64,000 nt of DNA from Albifimbria verrucaria. Its lineage: Eukaryota; Ascomycota; Sordariomycetes; Hypocreales; Stachybotryaceae. The stretch lies in assembly GCA_020081605.1 (NCBI GenBank), contig JAHREC010000049.1, positions 3,844,001 through 3,908,000 of the forward strand, in the 5' to 3' direction. The translations under genes were made by a program, and so were the position numbers. Numbering within the stretch: the stretch's first letter is position 1; the number at the start of each line of letters is the position of its first letter. Shown piece after piece: positions 11,782 through 26,046 of this stretch. The notes beneath the pieces are model-generated. The model did not search any database, was not told the origin of the DNA, and saw only the letters and a program-made list of their open reading frames with translations.

Positions 11782-14329
11782 CTAGCGTAACAAAACCGGT
11801 ACCATAGCTTGTGGATCAGCCGCCTCGCCGCTCATCAAACCATGAACATAACATTCGCCGACGAGTTGATAGATATTGTTCCCGGTATCTTCGTCCTGCC
11901 CGCTAGGTCTGAGAAGAAAGGGCACAACTGCGCCAGGAATCACTGCCACAACATCTCCCTTCTTTGACATTGCCGGCAGGACGCACATGTATCCATTCTT
12001 CGTGATGCAGAATCGCCTCGAATAGCATTTGGACTGTGCTGAGGTGAGCCACCTAGAGGCGAGTCTCATACGGATGTAGATGTCTTCTCTGGTCAAACCT
12101 GTGTCATCCTCGATCTTTTGGTCCAGCACGAGGTACTGGATCGCATACCGATAGTACTGTCCAAAAGTTTGTGAAGCAGGCCACATATTCTGGGCTGCTT
12201 CAACTCCAGAAGTGGGTGCATCGCAAATGAGGGTTCGCCACAAGGCATCTTCTATCGACTGTCCTGTTTTGTCGTAGTTCACGGGGCCAGCATGTTGTGC
12301 CAGCGCCTGAGCCTCGCACAGCCAGAACACAGTCTTCTCATGAGTATCCCCAGAATTCTCCGTCCATCCCGTATCAGGGTCACTTTTGATTCTCTCAAAT
12401 TCATTTCCTAAATGTTCAGCTTCATCGACCAGGATTGCATTCAAGCCCAACATGTGTCCATGTGTTATGTAGGGGTTTGTACGGGAAGCCTAAATGATGT
12501 CCGATAGGATTCGCTCCACGTTGGCAGGTTACCAATCACACAGCGACCAACGATTGACCAGTCCAGGGCCCAAGATGGAAGACTTTCGTAGTTACGCGGC
12601 CATCCAATGCCGCTGCAGTACAGTAACTGAGAAATGCAATCTTCCTGAGAAAAGAGATACAGAGCGGCATTCATGTAGACTTGCTCCACAGACTTGGTGT
12701 AGTCAGGACGCATGAGTGGATGATCTTCTTCTGGAACTAATCCAGTCAGTGCAAAGATTTTGTCCCGTGGATCGGTCGCTTGGAAAGTCCAGCAAACCTG
12801 CAACAATTCCGTCAGGGTCCTCTTTGTGGTGGCCTTCTCCGGTGTTTGAAATGAGTCGCGGACGTTTTGGAGGATAAGGGCATTCATGGATGTGGCCAAG
12901 GCAGGGGACCGCCTCTCGATTCCCATGCCGGTATCCTCGACCATGACACTGAAATCAAAAGACAAGAGGAGCCGAGGAATCACACGAGCTAGCGTCTGCC
13001 ACCGTATTACTTGTCTGCCATAAATAACGTGCAGTGTCCGGTTGCTCGCAACCTCCTGAACCATCCAGATGCGGGAAAAGTACGAGTGGCAGAGCATATC
13101 ACCAACCGCGAGCCAACGGGGACTTCTACGCTCTTTAACATACTTCTCGTACAGCTCCGAGTCTGAAGGCTTCTCAGTCTCTATGTAGTCGGACAGCTCG
13201 AGAATGAGGCTAACCGCAAGGTCGGAGTTTCTGCCAGAGCCAAGCCACACAGCTACTTGAGAGGCCCTAGAGTAGATGGAGGACATAATGCAAACTTGCT
13301 GTGCCTTCTCTTCGTTATCATCTTGGTTGATACAAATCGCATCTATCCATATAGTGCGAGGTGACAAGATGGGGCTGCGATCGTATAATAGGTCAAAAAC
13401 GTTTTGAGTTGTTTTGAAAGGCTTGCCATCGATGAAGATTGTTTTTGTCTGAGCTGGATCCCCCAGGTGTAAGACATGGCTTCGTATGGTGGAGGGTTTG
13501 AAAGAGAAACATGTATAATCCTGCAGGAGACCTCGCCATTGGTAACTCTGGGCAGAATTTGCAACAAGCGAATTTCGCCGATTTCAGATTGAATAGCCTC
13601 GTGTTGATAAGGATCGGATGCTGGCGAGTTCTTGGGGTCATCAGGAAATCGGTACTCGCGGACACGCTTTCCCAGGAGCCTGCAGAGTGAATCAAACGAG
13701 TCCCGCACAAACCGACTCGCAACAAGCCCGTAGAGGAGAGTTGGAATGGCCAAGATGGTAAGTGCTGTCCAACTCCAGTCCATGGCTTCCATTAGAGTGG
13801 GCGGTTGGTGCCACAAATCAGAAGCCTTGCCTTTTACCACCGAGATAGTCTTGTTCGGATAATGCAAAAAGATGGAATACAGAACGAACAGAGGCGTCGT
13901 TATCGTGCCAGTTTTAGAGTAGGAGTACCACAGCTCAGTGTTTGGCACGTCCAGGTCGGGAAAGCAAAGAGGACTTGCAACAAAAACAAGCAGCATAGTC
14001 ATGCTAATGACAAAGGTTGCATCTTTCGGATTCAGAAGCCAGTCGCATGCCAGTGCCACTATGGGAACGAAGCGGCCATTACGGACGATAACGCTGAGGA
14101 GCAAAGCAGCCCAGAGTCTGCCGATTTTGAAGGCGACCCAGTCCAGGAGCCAGCCAACAACGGCTATGGTGAAATGGCCAACAATGCGAGCAGTCCATGT
14201 TATCACCCACCATAGCAGGCGGTCCTGGCTCTTGGTTAATGTGAACATTTCGACGTGTTGGATGAGCAGTTTCAGCAGGACACCTGATTTTGCTGATAAA
14301 CCAAGCTGAAAATGCACTTTTGTTGTCAC
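11782..14329 (-). CDS. Heterokaryon incompatibility (HET) domain protein with N-terminal membrane segments
   Basis: Intronless frame of about 849 residues with two breaks. Residues 1-210 hold four to five hydrophobic segments (for example WWVITWTARIVGHFTIAVVGWLL and FVISMTMLLVFVASPLCF). The HET domain (PF06985) starts near residue 285 with PPYEAMSYTWG, then TIWIDAICINQDDNEEKAQQ and FSRIWMVQEVASNR; PSWALDW follows. The C-terminal part has YCVLPAMSKKGDVVAVIPG and RPSG..YQLVGECYVHGLM, typical of the region behind HET domains. Frame breaks: five C at 13460-13464 (six expected, right after YTWG) and four G at 12472-12475 (five expected). HET proteins trigger programmed cell death on recognition of non-self; most such paralogues have no tested partner. 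The membrane region is not part of the classic architecture. Confidence 0.85.
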
Positions 14330-15595
14330 CTGTTGGACTGACGTAAAAGAGTGGCTGCGACCGTGTGACGATTCACAGAGTTTCGAACACTCTAGACATT
14401 AGTAGTCTCGAAATAGACAAGTAATTCGATTAGGAACTAGGTGGTCTCTTATTTAACTCATGATTTTTGGTATGATGTTGGAGGATGCAAAGTTGATGAA
14501 TATCTGTACAGAAATATTCAGGCATCCAAGAGCTGAAGTGGCAGGGCACGTGCTGCCTGCATAGAGGCTCAGCTAATTGTATAAACTACTAGCTGGGTAT
14601 TAGTTCCAACTCCGCCAAGGATCGACAATGTACAGCGATTTGTAGGATAGGGAAGAATATTGCAGACATGAGTTGTTTATTTCTTTGGGGTGTAGAGGCC
14701 CATTATTCACTATTTAAGCGTGGCAGAATGATGGTGACCTACTTTACTGCGATGGGCATTTGGAGGTACGTCTGAGATGGAATATCTCGAGAGGAATCAG
14801 TGGATTTAAAAAAGAAATGAGAAAGTGAGAAAAATAAAAATGAAAGTAAAAATAATCGCAATTTCTTCTTCTCCTTTTTTAAAAATTGGATATCATGTTT
14901 CCAACTAATCATACCTTCCTCTTGACCAAATGGTGAGGTATTGAAGACGACCATTGCGGGGAGCAGGATGCCGCACGTTGACTCTCATACGAAGTGGTTC
15001 CAGTTCAGCCTCACCTATAGAGCTTGAACAGGACTAGGCTAACATTACAAAAGGTACAGCATTTTATTTTGGCAATTTTTTCAAGAAAATGATAGAATAA
15101 AAGCAAGTTCGTCTGAATTTGAACAAAAAAGAGAGAGAAAAGATCAACTCCAACCTTCCAGGGCCACCTCAGTTTAAGCACGCAGCTCCCACCACTAACT
15201 AACTCACTAGACTCACCAGCAGCCGCTGACCATCACAACACAGGCGCTTATCCCTTTTCGTTTTTCCCATCCCCGCAAAAAAAACGCCCCTAAACCAGTT
15301 ACAACCCCCATCCAATCAGGGTTAGTGGGGCTGCGTGGTTCCTACAGCAGCAGCGTCAACCGCAGCGCTAACCAGCCAACCAGCTTGGGACGTCATCGCT
15401 TCCCTTTTTCCTGGTCCCTCCCCGCCTTCGCCTGGTCTTGTCCTGTCCTGACAGCTCTTCTCAAGCATTTTTCCCTTCTCTTTTACTCAACTACAGCCTG
15501 TTCCACGATTTGACTGCTTTGGTCGCCTCGAGATAGCATCTACGCGACTCATTGTACAAACCTTCTTCTCGAAACCTCCCTTCCCACATCTCACA
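14330..15595. other. Intergenic region between divergent HET and PIN1 genes
   Basis: Holds both promoters. Contains an A-rich stretch (14806-14890), a C/T-rich strand near 15240-15480 typical of strong fungal housekeeping promoters, and the 5' leader of PIN1. No gene seen. Confidence 0.5.
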
Positions 15596-16361
15596 ATGGT
15601 TCGTCTCCCTCCTCTCCTCCCCCTTTCGCATCGCTTCTTTCCCTCGCTGGCTCGCTCGCCCTCGATACCACCCACCGCGATCTAGACCCTTCCCCTTATC
15701 CCTCAAACTGCAACCCTTCCTCCTCCGACCCGAGACATAAACAGCTGATTTCCCCGCCTCCCTCCCCAGGCCGATTCCTCAGAGACAGGTCTCCCCCAAC
15801 TGGGAGGTGCGCCATTCCAACTCCAAGAACCTCCCTACTACTTCAACTCCATCGACAAGGTCTCGCGCTGGGAGCCCCCGCCGGCACCGACACCGACCGC
15901 CTCAAGCACTACATGGCTGCCCACCACTCGTCGGCCAACCGCGCCGGCAACCTGCCCACCGCCCCCGAGGGCAAGATCCGCGCCGCCCACCTCCTCGTCA
16001 AGCACCGCGACTCGCGCCGCCCCTCGTCCTGGCGCGAGGCCGACATCACCCGCTCAAGGACGAAGCCGCCAGCATCATCCGCGAGCATGAGCAGCGCATC
16101 AAGTCCGGCTCCGTCTCCCTCGGCGAGCTGGCCCTCACCGAGAGCGATTGCTCCAGCGCCCGCAAGAGGGGCGACCTGGGCTACTTTGGAAAGGGCGATA
16201 TGCAGAAGGAGTTTGAGGAGGCCGCCTTTGCCCTGAAGCCTGGCGAGATCAGCAGCGTCGTCGAGACGGCCAGCGGGCTGCATTTGATTGAGAGGTGAGT
16301 CGCATTTATCAATCTTACCACCACCACTGTCTGTCTAACCTTTCATGTCAGGTTGGAGTAG
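15596..16361 (+). CDS. Peptidyl-prolyl cis-trans isomerase, Pin1/Ess1 parvulin type
   Basis: Acts in the nucleus on phospho-Ser/Thr-Pro bonds, for example in the RNA polymerase II tail. About 180 residues: exon 1 is the ATG only (15596-15598), exon 2 is 15770-16294 and exon 3 is 16352-16361. A WW domain (NWEVRHSNSKNLPYYFN..SRWEPP) precedes the parvulin domain (KIRAAHLLVKHRDSRRPSSW, SDCSSARKRGDLGYFGKG, FALKPGEISSVVETASGLHLIER-LE). The frame is broken four times by short C runs: 15793-15797 (two bases short), 15833-15835, 15875-15879 and 16055. With these five bases added the length is exactly 181 codons. Because this gene is normally conserved and often essential, the breaks point to sequence error. 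The first intron's donor (gttcgt) is unusual, so the exon 1 boundary is less certain. Confidence 0.88.
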
Positions 16362-16989
16362 GTCACGTCACACGCAGCAAGTCGATTTCTTCTTCACATC
16401 ATGCTATCGATGGGTCAAGGCACAATTCACATGTATTGAAACTCCCTCTATTTATCGTCTGCCCACAGCCGACACAAGCCCCCTTTCCTTGTCATCGCGA
16501 CCTACTTGGGTGGCCTTACTCCCTCCGGCTCCGGTCCCAGCAACAGAGATCCCGAGGGTCAACTCCCGCCAAAATATTATGGCTCGCCTCGTCAGGATAT
16601 CGCCCTGTAGCCTTTCCAGATCCTTGGTCGTAGTGAGCTGCGGGTCAGCCCGGATCTCGGCCCTTTGTATCACCCCCACGAGTAGGTGCTCTACTCAACC
16701 AAATGAAATCTACAAATGCAAGTTACATACATAAAACGTTATCGAATGGCCTCTTTAAAAGCCAACAGTACGGTAAATCAGCACATGCATATTCTCGTCC
16801 TTCACGTTCACTTGTTCCGTTGCAATGAAATCAGCCAAACCAAACCAGACCAGACCAAACCAAGCAAAAGAGGCGAAAAAAGCAAAAACACAAGCCAGTC
16901 TACCCGCCGGGCGCTATGCACGTTCATGTCGTAAAACAAAACCCCTCCTGTACATCCCATGCTCTCATACATCCGTAATCCGTACTCCT

Positions 16990-19000
16990 TCACATGCTCG
17001 CTAGACCCATGAGAACCTGCTTGAACGGGTCCACTGTGGTCAGGACAACCGTCATGACGCCAAAGATGGTCATGGCCAAGGCTGCGTAGGGCGCGGCTCG
17101 GCTTTTGGTTGCGTAGAGGTAGGCGACACCCATGGCGGCGCCGTTGATGCCCACAGTGATACCCGCTGCAATGGTTGCCGGGCTGTCGCCGAGGAGTTGT
17201 TCGAAGCTCTTGCGGACGATACGGGGTTGGTGAGGTACTTGCTGTCGCGCATGGACGCGGCCGAGAGGTACCATTTCGATATCGTCAACATCTGGACCAG
17301 CCTGTTGTGATGTTAGTGGCGCGGAAGCAGGAGCGGGAGCTGGGGCCGGAGCCGGAGCCGGAGCAGGAGGTTGGGTGGGGTTTTGGTCAACACTTACACC
17401 TAGCCTATGAAGCACGAAGGGGTACATGAGCTGCCCGAGAATGCCGTTGCTGACAACCAGTGCCGCGTTCACAGCGACGCTGCCGCCGACGATTTGCATG
17501 GCCGGCTTAGACAGCGCCAAGGTGACGGAGCGGGCAGAGAAGGCCAGAGCCTCGGGAGCGGCGATGCCCATAAGCTTGCCGGCAAGTGCGCAGAGGAAGA
17601 CGTTGGCAACGGCGGCGATGATGGAGATGATGACTGTGCAGAGGCCCGCCATGCTGAAGAGCTGGTGACGGCATTCGTAGAGCTTGAAGCCCCAGACCAA
17701 AAGGCCGCATTCAAGGAGGGAGAGCGCAGCATCACCGGCACCAAACCATCCCGTGGGGTTGAGAGGAATGGTGTTGCCAGTGACCTTTGCTGTCCAGAGC
17801 GCGTAAAGGGTGAGCCGCCGCTGAAGATCTTCAGGATGTCAGCCAGAGGGGACCGCGCATGATGGCCACCTTGGTTCTCGTGTAAGCCGTTAGCAAAAGG
17901 GTGGTGAAGAGGACAGGGTTCAAGAGAGTGACGATGATGTTCTTGCCACGCGGTTGAGATGCCATCCAAGACGATGTCTTGAAGTGCTTCTGAGCGCACA
18001 CGCACAACATCCATATGAACCAGACCCAAAAGCCATCAAGAAGGCGGTGATCCTTGGTGACCATGGCGACGGGAAGGCCGAGAGCGAGAATGCCAAACAG
18101 AGCCGTGGGAATGGGAAAGGCGCTGTTTCCGGAGCCAATGCGTTGGGGAGTGGAAGAGTTGGAGCTGCAACTTCGTCTGCGTTGGCAACAGCCGGGTCTG
18201 CTAGGGGCGCGGGTTGAGGACAGGACTGGGAGGCCGGGGTGTGCAGTCGAGATTCTTTGTCGTCGACGGTGCTGCCACGGTCAGGAGTCGAGTCGCCCTG
18301 AGCCGTCGTGCTGCCAGAGGCATCAGACGTGCTCCAGTTGCTAGGCGTGCGCGAAGCAACAGTAGCGATGATGACCAGAAGACCAAACGACAGGAGGAAG
18401 AAAACAGTCCAGGAGGCAAAGTTGGTGAGAAGAAAATTGGCGATGATTCGGGCAATCTCGCCAGGCTTGAGCATCTGAGTTTCATCGAGCTTGACAAGTG
18501 GAATTGGGAAGCCCAAACCGAGGTGCGCGTTGATGAAGTCGACCTTGGCCTTGATATGGGAGACGTAAAAGGCTTCAGTTGTCTGAGAGGATGAGTGAGC
18601 GGCTATCATGGCGCCAAAGACAAGAATCATGCCCAAGATTGAGGAGAAGAATTGGACGTGGGCGCGCGAGAGCGGCACGCTCAAGCCCCAGATGACCAAT
18701 TCGCTGACGAGGTAGATGGCAAAACTGACAGTAGATCAAGCGCATAGATGAGCGCATTGCGAAAGCGAGCTTTCCAGAGGGAGACAAGGTCAAAGTCGCC
18801 GTGTAGCGACCGGATGCATCGACAGCCATCACGGTCTCGACCACGGGAGTTGAGGATGCGGTTTGGAGGAGGCTGACGAGGGAGCTGTCGACCAGCGAAG
18901 ATAGCTCAACATGGAGGAGAAAAGGCCGGGCCAAAGCGGGCCGGGACGCAGGACTGGGAAAACTGGAAAAGCAGGAGAATGGAAAGGCAAGAGGACTGAT
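16990..19000 (-). CDS. LrgA/LrgB-family integral membrane protein (PLGG1-like)
   Basis: Stop at 16990-16992; the start is not resolved and lies somewhere near 18850-19100. The N-terminal half shows LrgA-like membrane segments (NALIYALDLLSV, IYLVSELVIWGLSVPLS, FFSSILGMILVFGAMIAAH, SWTVFFLLSFGLLVIIATVA), then a polar Ser/Pro/Ala loop. The C-terminal half is LrgB-like: FSARSVTLALSKPAMQIVGG, VSNGILGQLMYPFVL and GITVGINGAAMGVAYLYATKSRAAPYAAL. Plant PLGG1, of the same family, exports glycolate/glycerate from plastids; the fungal role is not known to me. The frame breaks at short runs near 17805-17807, 17848-17851, 18145-18148 and 18721-18724. A Pro-Ala repeat (about 17309-17394) may be an intron read through in frame. 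Confidence 0.65.
17325..17375 (+). repeat. GGAGCC-type minisatellite
   Basis: Tandem GGAGC(C/A/G)G units, read on the minus strand as a Pro-Ala repeat. They lie between a gtaagt donor (about 17394, minus) and an acaacag acceptor (about 17309, minus), so they may be intronic. Confidence 0.55.
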
Positions 19001-19269
19001 CAAGTGACCGAGGCAGCTGTCAGGGCGAGGAGAGCACGACGATGGCAGTTGCCAAAGCGAGCACGCCAAGCCAAATCGATCAGGAGAACGGTAGCACTGA
19101 GACTCTAGCCGTGTTGTCGAAAGATTGGGAGAAGACGAGACGAGAAGAAAAGGTAAAGAGACGAAGGGCTTGGTCAGTTGAGTTGAAATAGGATCCAGGG
19201 ATACCGTATGTTGGAACCACCCTCCTTGACATGAAACAGGCGAACAAGATGAACCACTGGACTAACATT

Positions 19270-20824
19270 AGTTCATAATGTCATGCTCTTCACCAAGAGA
19301 CAGGACTCGTCGTCCTCGAGGACAAAACAGGAGAATTGACGAACAGAAGCAGGTGTCCGCGCGATCAGCAACACGTTGGCCAACACGCTGCGATGTTCTG
19401 AAAGACGAGGTCGGTGTGCAGCGGTTGGCCATTGTCTGACAGATCCATCGCCATGCGCCTACCCTCTGCTACCTGGCACCCCGGCTTCGATCATTACGTC
19501 GTCGTATACGACGGATCAGATAAGCCACGGCGTCGGAACGGGAGGGTCATAGTTCAGGTGAGGTTGTTTGGATGACCAGATAGCTGGGTCTGTCAGGCAT
19601 GGCACGGAGCGGATAGCACCGTAGCCCAAATACCAATTGGAAGGATGAGCATGGCAACGGAACCGATTGGATCTGGTTCACGGGGAGGATGAGGAGTCAA
19701 GAGGTAGCGAGACATGTCGACTGTTAGTTCCCGTCGGGCGGATGATCCGGGGCAAACTTTCAGGAGGTGGTGTCAAAAACATTCTTATTTCGTCTGATTC
19801 ATTCGTCACATTAGCAATTGGGACGGGTTGATGCTATAGGAGTTCAAAGAAGACAGAATGAAGGACGTGGAGATATGAGAGAATGATATGTGCCAGGTGT
19901 TGACGCCGCAAGAGCCTTGACTTAGACGTGAAGTCGAAACGAAACGAGCCTCACGTGAGCCGCTGTTTATGCATCAATTTCTAGGCTTGTCTGTCTGTGC
20001 CTTGCATGCCCCGAACCAGCTGCACATCTTCAAACCCCGGAATCTTTCAATATTTACTTAGATAACTATGGAGGGTCTGATTTGTGAAATTGGTCGAATC
20101 TGCAGCAAGAAGAACGCCAAACAACAGACCCCGGCGCCAGATCGTTTGCTGCAAGATTCTGCTGAGAAGAGGAGATGAGATGTGACGGAAGATCCTGCTG
20201 GGCTTGCTGTTGGTTACAGGGGCTTAGCGTGGTTGGCAGTGTGTTGGCGTATTGAAACAAGGTCTTGGCAGGTGAAGAGAAGGACGACTTGGGCTTGAGA
20301 TTATCTTCCAAATATGCTAAAACAACAGATTTTTTTTTCTTTTTCGATGGCCTATACTACATATGCTAGATTAGTAAAATACTTGGGGTTTCTTCCATTA
20401 TGGTGATATTTCAAATCAAACCTCCATACTCGTTACAGTATCTCTTGTCCTGACTTGTCACTGCTTGGCCAGCGTCAACAGCACTGTATCTCGCTGTAAT
20501 GTAAGGTAGTACATGTACCTAACCAGACTGGCGGTGGACGAGGCTAGTCTCCTCTCGGCCACCCACTTTGCTTTGCTTGCTCTGTGGTTTGTCTTTAATC
20601 CAACTTCATTCATGTTTCCTTTCGCAACTCCACCAATTCATGTCCTTGACAACATTCATCCTCAAAGAGAACACAGAACTCACAACAATCCACCGAGTCG
20701 GCAACTTTTCATAACATAATTTTTTCACAAAGGCATTGTTCTTCACTCTCTCTGTTGTTCACACCCAGTCATACCGCCATCTTCACCAACCTCACCAGCA
20801 CCCTGCAGACTCCCGAGCCCGTCC
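19270..20824. other. Intergenic region, 1.5 kb
   Basis: Divergent promoters of the LrgA/B-like gene and the coiled-coil gene. Includes a T-rich tract at 20328-20344. No convincing coding frame. Confidence 0.45.
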
Positions 20825-22582
20825 ATGGATCTGTCCACCAAGGACCGCGCCGAGGCCCTCCTCCTCAAAGCTGCCACCGCCTACAACATCCGCGCGCGTC
20901 GCGAGGATGTGCACCAGGCCGTCGAGGACGCCGCCTTCGCCGAGTGGGCCGTCACTCACCTCCACCCGGACACCCTCGTCACCCCGGATGAGCTGGCCCT
21001 GTGAGTTTCCCGCCCTACGAAAAACGGGCCCCTACTGACGGCCCCGTGCAGCTACACCGCGCTCGACAGGAGCGGTGAGGTCGACAAGCTAGCCGCGCTG
21101 CACGACCTAGGTGACGCGCCCGACGTCGACGAGGATGCTGTCAGGGCTGCCGTCGACGAGCTGAGGCGGTCTACCCAGAGCATTGCCAAGCAAACCGAGG
21201 CCTTGCGCCAGCAGCAGGCGGCTCTGCAGCGCATGATTGCCAAAGAAGCCGACACCCAGGCCCGTCGACGTGATCTCGAGGCTTCAAGGCGCCGGAAGCA
21301 CCAAGTCCAGTACCGGGAGTTGATGGCCGATGTGAGTCCTCCTCCGTCCCCACCCAAGCTGCAAACACTCAATTCCCCAAACAGGTAGCCGAGTTGACCC
21401 AAGGAATCGAGTTTCGTCTCTCCGACCTTGAAGACCAAGCCAAAGACTCAGGCCAAGGCCTCACCACTACAATCAACACCGCCTTTCAATCCGATGACAA
21501 GCTTCTTTCTGGTCTTCAAAAGCTTGGTTGGGAACTCAAGCAGGAAGATCCCGAAGAGTCACAGGATGTCGAGAAGTTGCGTGAGATTTGCATGCGGTAA
21601 GTCTTATTCTGTAAATTTCGTGGTGTCACTATTCATGCTTTGCTGCAGCTTGATCAAAACTACCGTCGAGGCTGTTCGCGCAAAGCTCGATACGGTTTAC
21701 CTTGACGCCCTATCCAGCAATGACGTATCTTCTGGCGAGCACGTCTCGCAAGATGACGTGAAAGCCCTCGAGGAGGAGCTCGAGTCCCTTTATTCAGAAA
21801 TTTTGCCCGTTGCACAAATGGTTGTCGAGCAACAACACCTCGAGCCGGCGCTCAAGTCTGTTTCTGCAAACAGCGGCCAGAGCATCAACCACTCCGCCAC
21901 CGCCATCACATATGTAAGTAACTAGCCACGTACTTCCTGCACTCAAATCTCACAGATATAGGTCGACCAATGTCTGGACTACCTCCTCAACCGCATCCAG
22001 CTCCTCCACGACCGCGTCGATACGCACAAGTCTCACCAAGACGCCGCCACCACCATCACAGCCATTGCCAAAGACGAACTCGCAACCGCTGCGCCCCGAC
22101 TTCCGCCACCACCAAAACCCCAAGTCCCCGCCTCGCCAATGCGTAACCCTTCTCCTATCCGTCGCCGCGCCAACACGACTCGTCGTCGTTCCTCTATCGC
22201 TCCAGAAGACACCCCTCTTGAAACCTTGCTGGCCTCTCTCGCCCTCACCCTTCCTATGTCAGAAACTGGCGACCCAATGTCACAGATCAAAGCCATGGAA
22301 GCTCTTCTGGCCGAACGTACTATCAAAGAAGCCGATGTAGCGCGCAGCACGCAGGAGTCCTTCGAAAGCGGCATCATGGCACAACTCGACGATGCGCGAC
22401 TCGCGGTGCAGTTGCTCAAGGACAGCATCCTAGCAGAGACTCCATTTGGAGAGGTGCAGCTCGTAGATGGCGAAGTTGAATCATCGATTGTGTTGCTGGC
22501 GCAAGAGGTGGATAAAGCAAAAGACAATTGGCAGATGTCGAGGCACATCGAGGTGGAGGGAGCGAGAAGAAAGCAGAGTTAA
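20825..22582 (+). CDS. Coiled-coil protein, possibly an augmin (HAUS)-like subunit
   Basis: 517 residues from five exons: 20825-21000, 21052-21331, 21385-21596, 21649-21913 and 21962-22582. All exons are in frame, with no homopolymer break. The N-terminus (about 1-90) is a compact helical region with EWAVTHLHPDTLVTPDELALYTALDRSG. Heptad-like coiled coil then covers about 95-300 (RQQQAALQRMIAKEADTQARRRDLEASRRRKHQ). A Pro/Arg/Ser-rich disordered linker follows (PPPPKPQVPASP, SPIRRRANTTRRRSS), then a last helical stretch. The pattern recalls HAUS3-type augmin subunits, which bring gamma-tubulin to spindle microtubules, but I cannot confirm this by eye. A different microtubule or septum protein is possible. 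Expression and coding quality look good. Confidence 0.8.
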
Positions 22583-23241
22583 TACAGAGATGGGGTTCAT
22601 AGGTTATGCCTCTCCCGAATATAACAAATAAATCAATTCCATCAGTCGTTCCATGATAAATTATTGCCAGGCCATTTGCCAGTCTTAAGCTTAATATTAT
22701 GAAATATCTTAGGATTGGTAGATGATCCTTTTGGGACCTTTTTCAAGGGTAACTGTTAAAGGAACTCGTCCAGCAATGCAATATTTTTGTATCTCATAGG
22801 CCTATTGGAGAGAGATGAGAATCTTGATTGGCCGATAAACTACGTTGGCTGGGCAAAATACCTATCACTCTGGAAGAGTCAACCCTAGTTATTGACTAGC
22901 TGGAGGTGAAATCTTTATTGTATGCCCCTTCTCACTTATTCACATTATCGATACCGTCTACGTAATAGGTACAAACTTAGCCACCATGCCTTCTTGCCAT
23001 GGCAAGGTCCATAAGCTTTCCCTTCAGTGCCTAATTGATGCCCAATTCCTAACGTCTTGTGTAGTGTCGTGTTTGATCTGAATGCAACAAGGGATTCTTC
23101 CCAATTAGGGCCAATAGCTCAACAGTCATCTTCAAGTGGCTGGCTGATTCTAAGACCCGGCTCGGATTGCGATTGGGGGCCGAATGGCCATCCCTCGTCA
23201 CCCAAGTATAAGATTCCTTGGCTAACCTGCCAGCTACTTGA
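22583..23241. other. Intergenic spacer
   Basis: AT-rich 3' flank of the coiled-coil gene and promoter of the small secreted protein gene; nothing else seen. Confidence 0.45.
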
Positions 23242-23249
23242 TATAAAAG
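23242..23249 (+). promoter_or_regulatory. TATA box of the secreted protein gene
   Basis: TATAAAAG lies 100 bases before the ATG at 23342, matching a strong inducible core promoter. Confidence 0.5.
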
Positions 23250-23341
23250 TGCATAGCCCGGCGCTTGTAGATATCAGAAGCGATTCGAGCAACGTGAATC
23301 TTTTTGATCATATAATTGACACCCAGTACACAACATTCGAC

Positions 23342-23980
23342 ATGTTCCTTAGGACTTTTGTTGGTGCAACTCTTGTGTTGGCCCCTGCTGTTTTTGCTGC
23401 TGGCGCTGGAGCTGATGTTTATACCTGTGTATACTATCCAAGCAAGCCTGTGGAGCCTGTGGATTTCAACTTTGTAGCTGGAAGTAGTTCTGATGAGTAT
23501 ATGAAGTTCAAAGGTAATGACTCAACCGTCATAGCCTCCTCTTTCGGCCTGACCTGCACCTACATAGGATACGTTCAGGTGGCCGATTCTTACCATGACG
23601 GCCGATGGTCGCTTGAATACACTGCTAGCGACGCTTCCAGGGGATCTACATCGAGTGTATGGGAGACAGGATCCAGCGGAAATGTAGTCACTCTCGAGAA
23701 TAGTCAACCTGGGACGTATATCTGCGAATGCCAGTTATTGTGTAACTCGAACAGTTACGAATGGCGGCGTAATGAATCAGGAAATTCTATGTTTGTGGCT
23801 TTGCATCCGAGCTTGCGTGACCTTCCTTGTTGCTTATGTGGCATACAGATCGTATTTGACCCGACGAGAGCCTCTCAGGCAGTCTCTGCATCCCCTGAGC
23901 CTCAGAACAATGTGGATCTGATACAAATTTCCCTGCAGCAGTCTATCAGGAGTCTATTACATATCTCATTCATGCCATAG
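23342..23980 (+). CDS. Small secreted cysteine-containing protein, unknown
   Basis: 213 residues. The ATG at 23342 is chosen because it starts a clear signal peptide (MFLRTFVGATLVLAPAVFA, then AGAGADVYTC). The mature part has cysteines in YTCVYY, LTCTYIG, YICECQLLC and DLPCCLCG, a size and pattern seen in secreted effectors and hydrophobic-surface proteins. The same frame is open upstream to 23057, but that part lacks coding character. The last 60 residues look less regular, so an unrecognised 3' intron or earlier stop is possible. No family recognised. Confidence 0.6.
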   Translation: MFLRTFVGATLVLAPAVFAAGAGADVYTCVYYPSKPVEPVDFNFVAGSSSDEYMKFKGNDSTVIASSFGLTCTYIGYVQVADSYHDGRWSLEYTASDASRGSTSSVWETGSSGNVVTLENSQPGTYICECQLLCNSNSYEWRRNESGNSMFVALHPSLRDLPCCLCGIQIVFDPTRASQAVSASPEPQNNVDLIQISLQQSIRSLLHISFMP

Positions 23981-24127
23981 ATAATGTATACTCCTATCAG
24001 AGACAAGGACAAGACTTCTTATGGGTCCGTGGGATATCGCCGATAAACCAGTTGAGTTGGTTCGGTTTCAATAGGAAAACCAAGGTTATCAGGGATATCC
24101 CACCGCTACCATGTACAAGTTTAACCT

Positions 24128-26046
<1,919 letters not shown>

